From Gymnothorax reevesii (lineage: Eukaryota; Chordata; Actinopteri; Anguilliformes; Muraenidae): a stretch of 64,000 bases of DNA. The stretch is from the NCBI GenBank assembly GCA_029721435.1, contig CM056582.1:40320611-40384610 (forward strand), given 5' to 3'. Positions 23,045-34,740 of the stretch are shown one piece after another. Each line of letters opens with the position of its first letter. Position 1 is the stretch's first letter. A model generated the notes under the pieces. The model ran no database searches and was not told where the DNA came from. It was given only the letters and a program-made list of their open reading frames with translations. Both the position numbers and the translations under genes were made by a program.

Positions 23045-26000
23045 ATGGCGGACGACCGGACAGGAAAAGTTGCCATTCCACGTTTGGAAACACCAGCGTT
23101 CAGTGCAAAACAACCCAAGAAGAGGAAAACGGAATTGGAAAAAAGGGTGTCTAAAAGAGAGTTTGACAATAAACGCAATAGAACGCGTGTTAGTATCGGC
23201 GTTGCATTTCGAAGATGGAGAGAAGTTCGGGATAGCATTGGTTTCAAGTTGGACTCGGAGCTCGCTGTACTTCTGTTGGACTGTTACGGATACACGGGGG
23301 AAAAAACACAGGGAAACTCGGAATATCTCGAAATACCTTATTGAAAACGGGAGGGAGACACAAAAGGGGAGTGAGACGCCAGATGCGGGGATCCAAAATA
23401 ATATTTAAAATAAACACAGGAATAAACCAGGGGGGAAAAAATGGGCACTCCGGCCAACAAAAACACCGTGCCTCGCACTGAAAAAGGAAGAACTCAGAAA
23501 TCCAAAAACTTAAACAAACACCAGGGGGCAGACTCGGAACAACACCAGGGGGCAAACTCGGGAACAGAAACGGACGCGGAACCGGGACTCGGGAAGCTAG
23601 GGAATACTCACAGGACAAGACATTTGGCACAGCTGGCAGATGGCTAACTCGGGTAGCGCAGCTGGCCAGGAAAAGGGTAAGGGAGAACATCAGGAGGGGG
23701 ACAGACAGGACACAGGGCTAAGGGCAGGCAGGGCGGCTGGTGCTCGGGACAAAGGCAGGGCGGCTGGTGCTCGGGACAAAGGCAGGGCGGCTGGTGCTCG
23801 GGACAAAGGCAGGGCGGCTGGTGCTCGGGACAAAGGCAGGGCGGCTGGTGCTCGGGACAAAGGCAGGGCGGCTGGTGCTCGGGACAAAGGCAGGGCGGCT
23901 GGTGCTCGGGACAAAGGCAGGGCGGCTGGTGCTCGGGACAAAGGCAGGGCGGCTGGTGCTCGGGACAAAGGCAGGGCGGCTGGTGCTCGGGACAAAGGCA
24001 GGGCGGCTGGTGCTCGGGACAAAGGCAGGGCGGCTGGTGCTCGGGACAAAGGCAGGGCGGCTGGTGCTCGGGACAAAGGCAGGGCGGCTGGTGCTCGGGA
24101 CAAAGGCAGGGCGGCTGGTGCTCGGGACAAAGGCAGGGCGGCTGGTGCTCGGGACAAAGGCAGGGCGGCTGGTGCTCGGGACAAAGGCAGGGCGGCTGGT
24201 GCTCGGGACAATGGCAGGGCGGCTGGTGCTCGGGACAATGGCAGGGCGGCTGGTGCTCGGGACAAAGGCAGGGCGGCTGGTGCTCGGGACAAAGGCAGGG
24301 CGGCTGGTGCTCGGGACAAAGGCAGGGCGGCTGGTGCTCGGGACAAAGGCAGGGCGGCTGGTGCTCGGGACAAAGGCAGGGCGGCTGGTGCTCGGGACAA
24401 TGGCAGGGCGGCTGGTGCTCGGGACAATGGCAGGGCGGCTGGTGCTCGGGACAATGGCAGGGCGGCTGGTGCTCGGGACAAGGGCAGGGCGGCTGGTGCT
24501 CGGGACAAAGGCAGGGCGGCTGGTGCTCGGGACAAAGGCAGGGCGGCTGGTGCTCGGGACAAAGGCAGGGCGGCTGGTGCTCGGGACAAAGGCAGGGCGG
24601 CTGGTGCTCGGGACAAAGGCAGGGCGGCTGGTGCTCGGGACAATGGCAGGGCGGCTGGTGCTCGGGACAAAGGCAGGGCGGCTGGTGCTCGGGACAAAGG
24701 CAGGGCGGCTGGTGCTCGGGACAAAGGCAGGGCGGCTGGTGCTCGGGACAAAGGCAGGGCGGCTGGTGCTCGGGACAAAGGCAGGGCGGCTGGTGCTCGG
24801 GACAAAGGCAGGGCGGCTGGTGCTCGGGACAAAGGCAGGGCGGCTGGTGCTCGGGACAATGGCAGGGCGGCTGGTGCTCGGGACAGTGGCAGGGCAGCTG
24901 GTGCTCGGGACAAAGGCAGGGCGGCTGGTGCTCGGGACAAAGGCAGGGCGGCTGGTGCTCGGGACAAAGGCAGGGCGGCTGGTGCTCGGGACAAAGGCAG
25001 GGCGGCTGGTGCTCGGGACAAAGGCAGGGCGACTGGTGCTCGGGACAAAGGCAGGGCGACTGGTGCTCGGGACCGGGAGGGCGACTGGTGCTCGGGACCG
25101 GGAGGGCAGCTGGTGCTCGGGACCGGGAGGGCAGCTGGTGCTCGGGACCGGGAGGGCAGCTGGTGCTCGGGACCGGGAGGGCAGCTGGTGCTCGGGACCG
25201 GGAGGGCAGCTGGTGCTCGGGACCGGGAGGGGGGGAGAGGTAGGAAGAGGAGATGTGGGTGTGCGTGAGTGAAGAGCGCGAAGTCAGATCTGCACGCGTG
25301 CAGAAACTGCTCGGATTTATAGGGCAGGGGCACACACAGACTCAGGTGTTGAAACTTAATCTAATTAACAAAGGGTGGAACATGAGGGAAACCAATTACA
25401 TGAAAACAGATAAACATTAACACACAGACAAGGATCACAAGACAATCCCAAAGATGGGATAAATAAACTGGATAAAAAAGACTCCTAAGTGTACAGAAAG
25501 AGCCAGAATAGATTAAAAGAATGCAGAGATTCTGCAGGAAACTTTAGCAAAGTCAATGAACAGTAAAGCGAGGGGCGGAGACTAGAACAGAGCGACTGCT
25601 GAGAGATAATTAGTCAATTAGTAAGTGCAGCTATACAATCCCGGGTGCTCGTTAGTAGATTAGTATTATATACAAGGTTAGTTTGGTTAGTAATTTTAGA
25701 AAACAATAAACTGTTAGTAATGTTAGTATGTATAGAAAAGCAAGGGGAGACTAGTAAACGAGAACAGAAGGAAGGATGAAACCCAGAATCCATTAAATCA
25801 CCCGAAATAGTGTCACAATCAATTAAGACAGAAACTGCTACAAACAATGACGTGACCGGGGAGAAAGCAAAGACAGTACATGGGTAAAACGTGGACTGGA
25901 CTACACGGGAGAGGAATGAAATGTGAACACTAAGACATGGACTAAAAAACTGACATACCAAAATAGAAACCTAAAATTGACAAACCAGACACTCAGACCA

Positions 26001-27545
26001 CGGAACACAACATGGACAGGTAAACGGCTAAATTATTTTCCTCTAACTACAGTTGCTGTGATGGGGGTTAGGTTGTGTGTGTGCAATTTAGCATGTAAAT
26101 AGCCAGCTGACGGTGGCCACCGATAAGGCATTGTCAGAAGTTGTTTATTCTGTATATTAGCCTCCTGCTAACCGTATAACAGCCTGCTGACAGCGGCCAC
26201 CGATAAGGCATTGTCAGAAGTTGTTTATACTGTATAATAGCCTCCTGCTAACCGTATAACAGCCTGCTGACAGCGGCCACCGATAAGGCATTGTCAGAAG
26301 TTGTTTATACTGTATATTAGCCTCCTGCTAACCATAGCCAAAGGCATACCGCTGCTGCTAATTCAAGATCAGATTTATGTTGCTACGTAAGAATCATACT
26401 ATTCCACCTCAAACGCCTTCACACTACAAGTTTGCCAAGAGTGACGGCAAATTCCCTTCTATAATTTTCACAATCGTAATCGTAATCGGGATGATTGAAA
26501 TGAGTGACGCTAAGCATACTCATACAGGTGAACATTTGAGTAAAGCTATTTATCCATTTCAGTCACCCCTGATGAACAAATTCATCACTGTTCAGTGTTG
26601 CCTCTTGTCGACATGGGGGAAACGCATTTTACCCCAGAAGTATACATATAAATAGTTTGTGTATTTGTGTGTGTCTTCGTTGTTCCAAACGAGTAGCCAC
26701 CAAAACACCCAACCCACCCCCCACCTCAGCTATTCGTTTGTCTTCACAGGTTTACTTTCAAAACAATCTGAGCAGGACTTAGAGCAGTTGTTATTTAGCA
26801 TTTATATGATTGGTTTAGTAGTTTGTCTCAGTCATTTACAGCCTCTCTAAGCCTAGGATGTCTTCATCTGTTATCTTTTCACTTTATTTTATATTCCTGT
26901 ACATGTATGGTCAAAATTTTCAGCAGTTTTGTATGTATGTGTCTTACAGTTATGAGAAAATGAGGATAACATCTACACCACAAAAGGGAAGATACAGACT
27001 GCCAGACCCCACAGAATCGACCATTGTGGCTGGCTCTCTGTCTGACCGGTGAGTGTGACTTTATTTGTTTGCTATTTTAAAAGCAGAACTGGTTCACTGG
27101 AATTTAAATTTAATTTCCAGAGATGATGCCCTCTTTGTTGCTGGTATAGGAGAGCTGGATAGCAGCATCAGCGAAGAGGCATCGCTACAGCAACTTGATG
27201 CAAGGTATATATTTTTTATTCATAGAATTATACCCTGCACCATGGTTTTACTGTGCTATCAACATTAGTGATGTGCAGTTATGTGACATTGTTCACATAT
27301 TATTTCCTTTTGCTTAGTATGACCTCTCTAGATTTGAATGATGACCATATCAATGTGGAGGAGTTCAATGATATTCGTAATTCCATGTAAGTTTGTGTTT
27401 GTGAATTTTTTTTATAGTTTTGCCACGGGCTCCTTGTTATACTGGCTAGTGGTAATAGTCCTGTATTTATTTATGTGTTTTTTAAAGATGTGAAGTGTCT
27501 TTGACCTGTTTGAAAATGAGAATTCAAATTACATTTTTATTCTTA

Positions 27546-27580
<35 letters not shown>

Positions 27581-30500
27581 TCTGTAGCATTGACTTGGCA
27601 GATGACACAAGGTTCCTCAATGAAGACACAGAATCTGCGTCATCTTTGGATGAGGAAATCGAAGATGCTGAAAGTGATGACGATGACGAGAGCGACAGTG
27701 ATTATGTTCCCCCTTTTTGTGTTCGGTCAGTTTTTTCTTCAATATGTATTTTTGTTAGAAGATGGCAGTTAGAGGCTATTATCACATTCACTGAGAACAA
27801 GGAATGTAGTCACGGAAGAGGTGTCTTATACATACTCAAAGGTATAGCCATGAGATAGGTCTTTGTTTGTAATGCCTATTATTGTTCCAACAGAACTGGT
27901 GGTGCTCTCCGTACTAGTCTTCGCTTGGATGCACTTCCAGCCATTAGTATGGAGGACACAGTGCACGATTCCTCTGATGTGGGTCCAACTGACAATGATG
28001 CACCTGAGATTCCCGAGACATTTCAGGCCCAGGGTGAAAAGGAGGTCATTGGCCAGCCTGCTTCCATTGCCTATCATCTAAACTTGAAGCAGCTTGCTGA
28101 GTACCTTGTGCTCCCCATCCTCACGTGTACTGCCAAAGACCCTGTTACCTTTGCTGAGTGCCGGGCCCCTGGAACGTTTCAGGTGAAGGTCAAATCCAGG
28201 GCCACAGCTGCCATCATTCAGTGGGTGGGTACTTGTGTTTCTTATTGTGTTTTCATTATGATGATTCTATATTGTAAATTTTGTCAATATCATATCTGGT
28301 TTCATGGTGCTGAATATGTTGCACATCTAGTCACAGACTCTGTATTTATTCAGGGACCATACAATAACAGCTTTCTTTCTGTCGCTATTTTGTTTCAGGT
28401 GTGTCCCTTTGATCATATTGTTTGGAATTGGAGTTCACATTCCAAACTGAAGTATGCAATGCAGGTGGGGGACTTCATGTTGGCAATGAATATCCTCCTC
28501 TCTGGGAATAATTTTGCAAAGGTGGCGTTGCTCTTTCGATTCATGAACATGGGGATGGTGGGACGGTCTACCTTTTTTAAAATACAAGACACCTACCGTG
28601 TGGAGACTGTCAAACAATTCTGGGAAGAGAAGCGCAATGCAATGATTTCCCAGCTACAGTCAAAACCTACTGTTGTGGTCTTGGGTAAGTCATACTTTTT
28701 AAACCAAGATTCTTTCACTACCAATATTATTCAGTCTCATAACCACCAGAGTGAGCATAAAAGTGTTTATTTCTGAAAATATTATTAATTTTTTTTTAAA
28801 GGAGATGGTCGGATGGACAGCCCCGGATTCTGCGCGCAGTACTGCACATATAGTGTTATGGAGAATGACTCCAAAAAGATCATCTCAATGGCGACAGTCG
28901 ACAAAAGAGAAGCTGCGCAGAACAGTGTCGTCATGGAGAAGGAAGCGTTCATCCGGACTTTTGACCAACTTCGTCAGGACATGGCAAATCTGAGCGAAAT
29001 ATGTACCGGTGCTCATACCCAGATAGCTGCACTTTTCAGTAAATACATAGCTTTTGAGTTTGATTTTTGGCCTCTTTAATTGTTAATGTATGTGTTCACT
29101 TGGGCAGGGGTGCTACTGATGTACTTATATATATTTTTGTTCATTATTCATACAGCCAAGGGCATATATCAATCATGGGGTGTTCGCCATACCTTTGACA
29201 TGTGGCACAGCTCGAAAAACCTGGGAAAAAAGATCCACCAGGTAATATGGAATGTATTTCATCTAAAGTTATTGTGCCACAAAGCAATCATGTTTACACC
29301 AATAATTTTGTGTGATTTGATTTTTCACTATGTGTTCAGGTAGGCCAGAAGAAGGGGTGCTCCATTTTGCTCCGTTGGATCAAGGATGTGTGCAATCACT
29401 TTTGGTTTTGTGCCAAAATGGCTGAAAACTATGACATCTTCTTTGTAAGTACCATGTCAGGTGTTATTTCTGATGATACACTTTGAGAAGCCAGATATGG
29501 TTATATTACAGGAATAATACTGATGAGTTAATCTTGTCATAGGATATGTGGACTGGCTTACTCCACCATGTCACAGACGAACATGAGTGGGCTCTCAATG
29601 CCTGCCACCATGGCCCATTGTCTAATGACTGGGACAAGGAGTGGATCCAAAAGGGATCCGTGGCACAAGAGGCACTTTCTGAGATGGTGCTAAATGAACG
29701 CTGGCTGAGGGAAGTTGAAAAGTACCTGAGCTTTAGGTATGTGGGAACTTATTTTACATCGTTATGTTTATTTTCACCAGGATTGCAAAAACAAATACAG
29801 GTTCATGCAGAGCGTGGCAACCCTATGACAAGTCTATGAAATATAGATAATTGTAAAGTCTATGAAATATAGATAATTGTAAGTCATGTAATACTTGATC
29901 ATGTCCCTTTTTACTGTTCATGACTGCTTGTGACAATGTTTGTCTTATCACGTGTTTGAGGTTCATGACAATATTGAAGACTAATACTGAATTTTCACTC
30001 TTTAGGTCTACAGCGGAGCTGGAATCTTTTCATAACCACATACTGATGTATGCCAGCAAAAGATTCAGCTTCACCCCACCAGTATATACAGCTCGTACTC
30101 TACTTGCCGGGTTGGATTATAATCATGTCCACCGTCCAGCTTCAGTAAAAGCTGATGGCTCCATTGAGTAATTTCCCACTAAAACAAAAGTGTTAGTTTT
30201 AAATAAACTGGAATGAATACGTATTCATGTGCAAGCAATGTTGTTGTTGTTGTTACTCTTGCATATTATAATTTCTATCACAGTGTAATTGAAAGTTTTG
30301 TCCTATTGTTCATTTCATTATGTCAGATATCGCAGGCTCTACAACAAAAAGTCTCGAAGATGGAGGCTGTACACAGTGAGGGTTGAGAAAGACTATGGCT
30401 ACATTCCTGACCTCCAGTGTGCCATCCTCCAAAGCCGCATCACATCCGGCAGAGGCATGCCTCGTGTGAGGAGCCCGAGGCCTGAAGACCCACGGCAGTA

Positions 30501-31124
30501 TGGTTTGCTATGTGGTGTTTCACCTCCATCCACAGAGGAACTGTTGCAGACACAAGTCAGTCGCGGACAAGGTATCTTTCAGTTTTCAGTTTTTCACTGA
30601 AGCAATTTAGAACACATTTCACATGTTCACTCAACTCAGACATAAACCAACGTGATTTTAATTTTGTATTTACTTTTTTTGTCCTCTTTTGAACTTGACT
30701 GGTGGTGGGATGTAGTTTGCAGTTCCATAAATTAATACTGGTGTTGGTGATAGAAGTGCTCTTTAGATTTAGAAAATTAGAAATGTGTATTTTATTACTG
30801 ATATAATAAAGTAATGACACTATAATATCACACAATGATACTTGTCCTAGAAAAGATATGGACATTGCAGTGGACCGCTCATGGTAATATGAGCATGTAC
30901 ATTAAAAAAAAAACAATTCTGTCAGACCAAGTTACTCAATTCAGGGCACTGCTGTTGTAATCATCATATTCATTTTAACATTGGGTATAAACAATGGCCT
31001 TTCTAAAAATGAGTAATGATAAATGTGGAGAGCATGTGACTTAGTAAGCCTAACTCGACAACTAAATGTAAAAACCTAAAAAGCTTTTCTTTTCCATTTG
31101 CATGGCCAAGGACCACCCATGTGA
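23045..31124 (+). CDS. DDE-transposase-like protein, 14 exons, split by an LTR insertion
   Basis: Exons read by eye: 23045-23281 plus 26018-26019 (one exon split by an LTR), 26950-27048, 27121-27204, 27318-27386, 27588-27725, 27894-28224, 28399-28684, 28802-29038, 29156-29241, 29340-29444, 29543-29736, 30006-30167, 30327-30571, 31111-31124 (last exon least certain). All introns are GT-AG and phases agree. The sum is 2,289 bases, 762 residues plus stop, with no internal stop. Residues 25-80 are basic, then TRVSIGVAFRRWREVR. An acidic tract follows (EDAESDDDDESDSDY). The catalytic-looking core has GDGRMDSPGFCAQY (about 416-429), ICTGAHTQIAALF (about 482-494), FDMWHSSKNLGKKIH and STAELESFHNHILMYASKRF (Glu about 629). 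I recognise these as motifs of a multi-copy fish transposase family, Kolobok-like by my judgement. Superfamily placement is inference. Intact frames suggest a young copy or a host-retained gene. Confidence 0.75.
23724..25066. repeat. 27-bp minisatellite, about 50 copies
   Basis: The unit is GGTGCTCGGGACAAAGGCAG followed by GGCGGCT (27 bp, GC-rich). Copies are almost identical. The chief variable site is the third A of ACAAAGG (AAA, AAT, AAG or AGT) and a C/T-type change in GGCGGCT near the right end. Because 27 is divisible by 3 and the unit lacks stops, several frames on both strands stay open for over 500 codons. These are not genes. Confidence 0.97.
25067..25235. repeat. 25-bp variant units at the minisatellite edge
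   Basis: About seven copies of GGTGCTCGGGACCGGGAGGG plus CAGCT, a derived 25-bp unit in which ACAAAGGCAGGGCGG has become ACCGGGAGGGCAG. They are confined to the right edge, suggesting local amplification of a mutated unit. Confidence 0.95.
26101..26336. repeat. 80-bp tandem repeat, three copies
   Basis: Units start at 26101, 26181 and 26261 and contain GGCCACCGATAAGGCATTGT and AGCCTCCTGCTAACC. They lie in intron 1 of the transposase-like gene. Confidence 0.95.
27547..27580. repeat. (ATT)n microsatellite
   Basis: About eleven ATT units just upstream of the exon-5 acceptor of the transposase-like gene. They form part of its pyrimidine-poor branch region. Confidence 0.95.
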
Positions 31125-31259
31125 AACGCTGACCGGGGAAGAAAAACATCTGCCTGACACTACAATCTCCAAAGACCAGTTATCTGTTCCAGTTATTCAA
31201 AACAGTTCAAGTCATTGTATTTCATGCTTGATTGTTTTCATGTTATTACTTTTCAGTGT

Positions 31260-31265
31260 AATAAA
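31260..31265 (+). terminator. Polyadenylation signal AATAAA
   Basis: AATAAA lies about 135 bp after the proposed stop of the transposase-like gene, in the right place to end its transcript. Confidence 0.5.
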
Positions 31266-31507
31266 AGTGTTATCCCAATCAGCTGTGAATATCTTCACTT
31301 TATAATATTTATGCAGGCTGTTGTGTAAACTAAAGAAGCAGTTGTTCATTCTTCAAGGGATTTATTTTTTAAAATACAATAACCAATAAATAAGAACAAA
31401 ATATATAAAACATCACTCAAAATATGAAAATCTCACTACAAAAGAAACACTGCATTCTCTATATACATATTAGTTATATTAGTATCATTCTATCGCTGGG
31501 TTTGTGT

Positions 31508-31945
31508 TTAAAGCCTGCGTGGGATAAAGCCCACATAGTTGTTGTGAGGGTCAGGATATTTGTCTCCAATCTTCCACACGAAGCAGCTCGGTATGACTAT
31601 CCTGTTGCCTTGTCCCAGTGCCCCATACTGCCAGGCAACAAACTGCCTGTAAGCAGCATAGCGGAATTTTGTGTTGTCTTCTCCTGGGTTTGGAGGGTCT
31701 TCCCAAGCCCGGATGTCATTCCAAATTCTCCCGGCCAGGCGGAGGACACCCTCATTGAGATTGTAAATGTCTCCATGAGGTAGCAGGGAAATGCAGTGTT
31801 GTGGTGGCTGACCACAACACTTCACTTCCTTTCCACGTCAGTGGGCATTTCCCTGCACTTCATGCAGACACACCACTCTGGTTGGCTGGGGCCCTGGCCC
31901 GGAGGACCTGATGGAGGTGCAGCGGCCAGGACATCAAAGATGAGG
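31508..31945 (-). pseudogene. P2X7 C-terminal (ballast) domain-like ORF
   Basis: Minus-strand exon after a good acceptor (TTTGTATTTCCCAG at 31946). It reads LIFDVLAAAPPSGPPGQGP, then PEWCVCMKCREMPTDVER. After a one-base frame change near 31828 it reads KCCGQPPQHCISLLP and onward to RYAAYRQFVAWQYGALGQGN and RIVIPSCFVWKIGDKYPDP, ending YVGFIPRRL-stop at 31508. The Cys-rich start and the YRQFVAWQYG plus IPSC pattern match the intracellular C-terminal domain of the P2X7 receptor, a zinc-binding domain. The channel part (two membrane segments and the extracellular loop) is absent. The ORF faces the transposase-like gene tail to tail, about 380 bp from its stop. I infer it is a second gene of the same or a neighbouring transposon. 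The single frameshift makes this copy probably dead. Confidence 0.65.
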
Positions 31946-32051
31946 CTGGGAAATACAAATAATTATTTAAGTAAACATTCATAGTGAGCCTTATGTGGTT
32001 AAGAAATATAATGTCATGAATTACTGTTGAAAATATATCTGTTCAGTCGCT

Positions 32052-32240
32052 ATCCGATTCGCTTGTAAGTCTTGCACCCGGCTGAGGTCGTCTTCATTCA
32101 GGGGGGTCTTCCACCTGAGGGTGTCCTGTTCCTCGGAAAGACCCTCGGTCGCCCTCTCCCTCTGCCACGACCTCCTCGACCCACTGGCCGTTGCTCTGGC
32201 TCATATTCGTCCCCGGGGTCCGCCGGTTCCAGAGAGAGGG
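32052..32240 (-). pseudogene. Probable upstream exon of the P2X7-domain-like ORF
   Basis: On the minus strand the text reads EPADPGDEYEPEQRP, then VGRGGRGRGRGRPRV, an AT-hook-like basic run. After a frame change in a C-run near 32103 it reads LNEDDLSRVQDLQANRIATE. An acidic start followed by a GRGRP motif would suit a DNA-binding protein. I cannot place the splice donor that should join it to 31945, so linkage is inferred. Confidence 0.4.
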
Positions 32241-32265
32241 CTGTAACATTTTGTGTACTGCACTG

Positions 32266-32455
32266 TCCTGTAATACGGACCGCTGCAATTACTGTCCTGC
32301 TCCACTAGGGGACTGGTCCGGACCTCTGGTCCTTGGAGCACGGACCACTGCAGTAACTGTCCTGCTCCACTAGGGGACTGATCCGTACCACAGGTCTTTG
32401 GAGCACGAACCACTGCAGTAACTGTCCTGCTCCACTAGGGAACTGGTCCGGGGTG
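32266..32455. repeat. 65-bp tandem repeat, about three copies
   Basis: CTGCAGTAACTGTCCTGCTC or a variant starts at about 32283, 32348 and 32413, spaced 65 bp. Confidence 0.9.
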
Positions 32456-32535
32456 TCCCGAGACAGTGAAATTTGCAGTCTTTGCTGGCCTCCCACCGAG
32501 GTAAGGTCTCGGAACCACTGACTATTCTCGAACTG

Positions 32536-32872
32536 TTGGCTCAGTGGTTAGCATTGATGCCTCACAGCAAGAAGGTGGTGGGTTCGAATACGGCCTGGGG
32601 CCTTTCTGTGTGGAGTTTGCATGTTCTCCCCGTGTTGCGTGGGTTTTCGCTGGGTACTCCCACAGTCCAAAGACATGCATATCAGGCTAATTGGAGACAC
32701 CAAATTGCCCATAGGTATGAGAGTGAATGGTGTGTGCGCCCTGCGATGGATTGGCAAGCTGTTCAGGGCGGGTCCCTGCCTTTGCCCGTAGTCAGCTGGG
32801 ATAGGCTCCAGCTTGCCCCGTGAGCCTAGTGAGGAATAAGTGGGTATAGAAAATGGATGGATGGATGAATGT
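32536..32872 (+). mobile_element. tRNA-derived SINE, near full length
   Basis: The head has an A-box (TGGCTCAGTGGTTAGC) and a B-box (GGTTCGAATAC). The body includes TGTGTGGAGTTTGCATGTTC, CACAGTCCAAAGACATGCAT and CAGCTGGGATAGGCTCCAGC. It ends in GGATGGATGGATG. This is a widespread teleost SINE layout. Minus-strand copies lie at 16282-16410 and 49887-50200. Confidence 0.88.
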
Positions 32873-32969
32873 GATTGTTCAAAATGTTTGAAGTCGGTAG
32901 TCTAACAATAACCAGCTCGCAGCTTTTTCTATTCTGCACTAATCTGGCAAATTAATTAAGCAGCTAATG

Positions 32970-33640
32970 ACACCTAACAAAACTCGATGAATATGACGAT
33001 ATTGTGTCATCTTATTCTCGAAAATATGAATGCTCTGAACAGATTATTTTTATCTAGCCTAGCTGGAGAACATTAAAAATGATCGGCTGGTTTGGAAAGT
33101 AATGTTTATAAATTGCAGCCTGTTCATACATTTCTGTCGGCTGTTATATTCGGTTGATTATTGTGCTTTCTTTCTCTGCCATAAAAACATACGCTATTTT
33201 TAAATAGAAGGCTATACTCAGGCAGAGGGGTGCGATACAGCCTTATCATTTTATAGCCTACTTGAAATGGAGCTTCTATTACAGCTCCGTGTGATTCATT
33301 TGAAAGTGCGGTGGCCCCTTTCCGAAAAGTAATTTGGTTTCTCGGAAAACATGAGAAAATGACTTAATGGTCTTACCATTCAATCCCTCCGAAAAACGAG
33401 TAATCTTTTAACATAGCGTAATAGCGTAAAACAATTTACCGCAACTATAGGCTACAGTAATACATCGACCAAGATTAGCCATGAATGACTCAGGTCAGTG
33501 ACTATAGTGTGACTGTTGTTAGACTATGACCAAGCTTAGGCTATTATATTTATCACCAAACTTTGTTTTCATGTATTTTCCCCTTCTCTTCGGAAACGGC
33601 CACTGCATTTTCAAATGAATGAGGCTTAAACAGTTTTATA
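32970..33640. repeat. Old duplication, block 1
   Basis: ACAAAACTCGATGAATATG, TATTCTCGAAAATAT and GAATGCTCTGAACAGATTAT, TTGTGCTTTCTTTCT and ACTCAGGCAGAGGGGT recur in the same order at 34280-34740, offset about 1.31 kb, with many substitutions. A short third piece at 34087-34150 matches 33262-33330. No coding sign. Confidence 0.8.
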
Positions 33641-34279
33641 ATTAAAAGTCAATTCTAACTATAGGCTATACAATAGACCTTGATACATTTTATGCTTCTG
33701 ACAGAATATAGTCACAGCCTCCTACAGTAAAACATGTTCCTTTTGCCTATACTGAGGGAAAATAAGCTGGAAAACTTGTGATTAGAATTCATTAATGTTA
33801 GACCTACTGGTCATAACTTGCCGACTATTTTTATAAATAAACTACATAAATAAATATATTCGGAGCATTATGATTTTAGTCCATAAGCTTGCACAATTTG
33901 AACATTTATTTCATATTCATCTGGCTTTACAAAGTCATTCTTGTAAGCAGGTTACGTTAATGAATTCTAATAGGCCTAACTCTTTTCAGTCGGTGTTTAT
34001 TTCAGTAGATCGTGGAGCTTCTAATCAGCAGCATAGAAACCATTTTACTGTGGGAGAAGTGATAATGATATTAGGCCTACATTAAAATTGAGCTTTTATT
34101 ACAACTTCGTGTTCGTTAATTCATTTGAAAATGCGGTGGCCGTTTCCGGGAGGAAAACAATTAATAAATAAATAAATACATAAATAAACAAGAGGTTGTC
34201 CGCTTGTATGTTATTTAAACTTTGTTGTAACAACAGTCACTATAAACACTGGCCCGAGTTAATAAACTGACCTGAGACC

Positions 34280-34740
34280 CCAAACAAAACTCGATGAATA
34301 TGCAGTAAAAAAAATAACCAATATTGCCTCAGTTTATTCTCGAAAATATTAATGCTCTGAACAGATTATTTCTATCTAGTCTACCTAGTGAACGATAAAA
34401 ATTATTGGCAGGTTTGGAAAATTGTGTCAATAAATTGTAGCCAGTTCACAAATTACTTTCTGCGGTTAATCTCGGTTGAATATTGTGCTTTCTTTCTGCA
34501 CCATAAAAGCAAAATTTTAAATAGAAGGTGATAGCTATAGTCTACTCAGGCAGAGGGGTATGATACAGCCTATGATGTAATACGCTCCGCGTAATTCATT
34601 TGAAAATATGGTGGCCATTTCTGACAAGTAAATTGGCTTCACAGAAAACACTGGAAAATGACTTCATGGTTTTACCATTAAATCCTTCCGAGCAAAGGAT
34701 AAAAGTTTTTAGTCTGTCAAGGGGGATAAATGTTTTACCC
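34280..34740. repeat. Old duplication, block 2
   Basis: The diverged partner of block 1. Between the blocks (33641-34279) I see only non-coding AT-rich DNA. Confidence 0.8.

Larger units (their letters stand above)
23282..26012 (-). mobile_element. Solo LTR of 2.7 kb with expanded minisatellite, TSD TGGAC
   Basis: The block begins TGTTACGGATACACGGGG and ends GGAACACAACA. TGGAC flanks it on both sides (23277-23281 and 26013-26017). Taking it out rejoins exon 1 of the transposase-like gene to a good donor (AG before GTAAAC). Orientation: an LTR promoter on the minus strand is likely (TTTATAGGG-type box near 25316 read on +, and related copy 1 reads leftward), but this is not certain. About 1.5 kb of its length is tandem repeat. 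No gag-pol is present and I see no second LTR, so it is a solo LTR or an internally deleted element. Confidence 0.8.

Noticed and set aside
23724..25066. CRISPR-like array
   Set aside because: Head-to-tail units without spacers in a vertebrate-type genome: a minisatellite.
23640..25335. Open frames of 510-563 codons on both strands
   Set aside because: They are the 27-bp minisatellite read through. The unit has no stops and its length is a multiple of three, so several frames stay open.
31508..31945. Genuine P2X7 receptor gene
   Set aside because: Only the C-terminal domain is present, with a frameshift and no channel exons.
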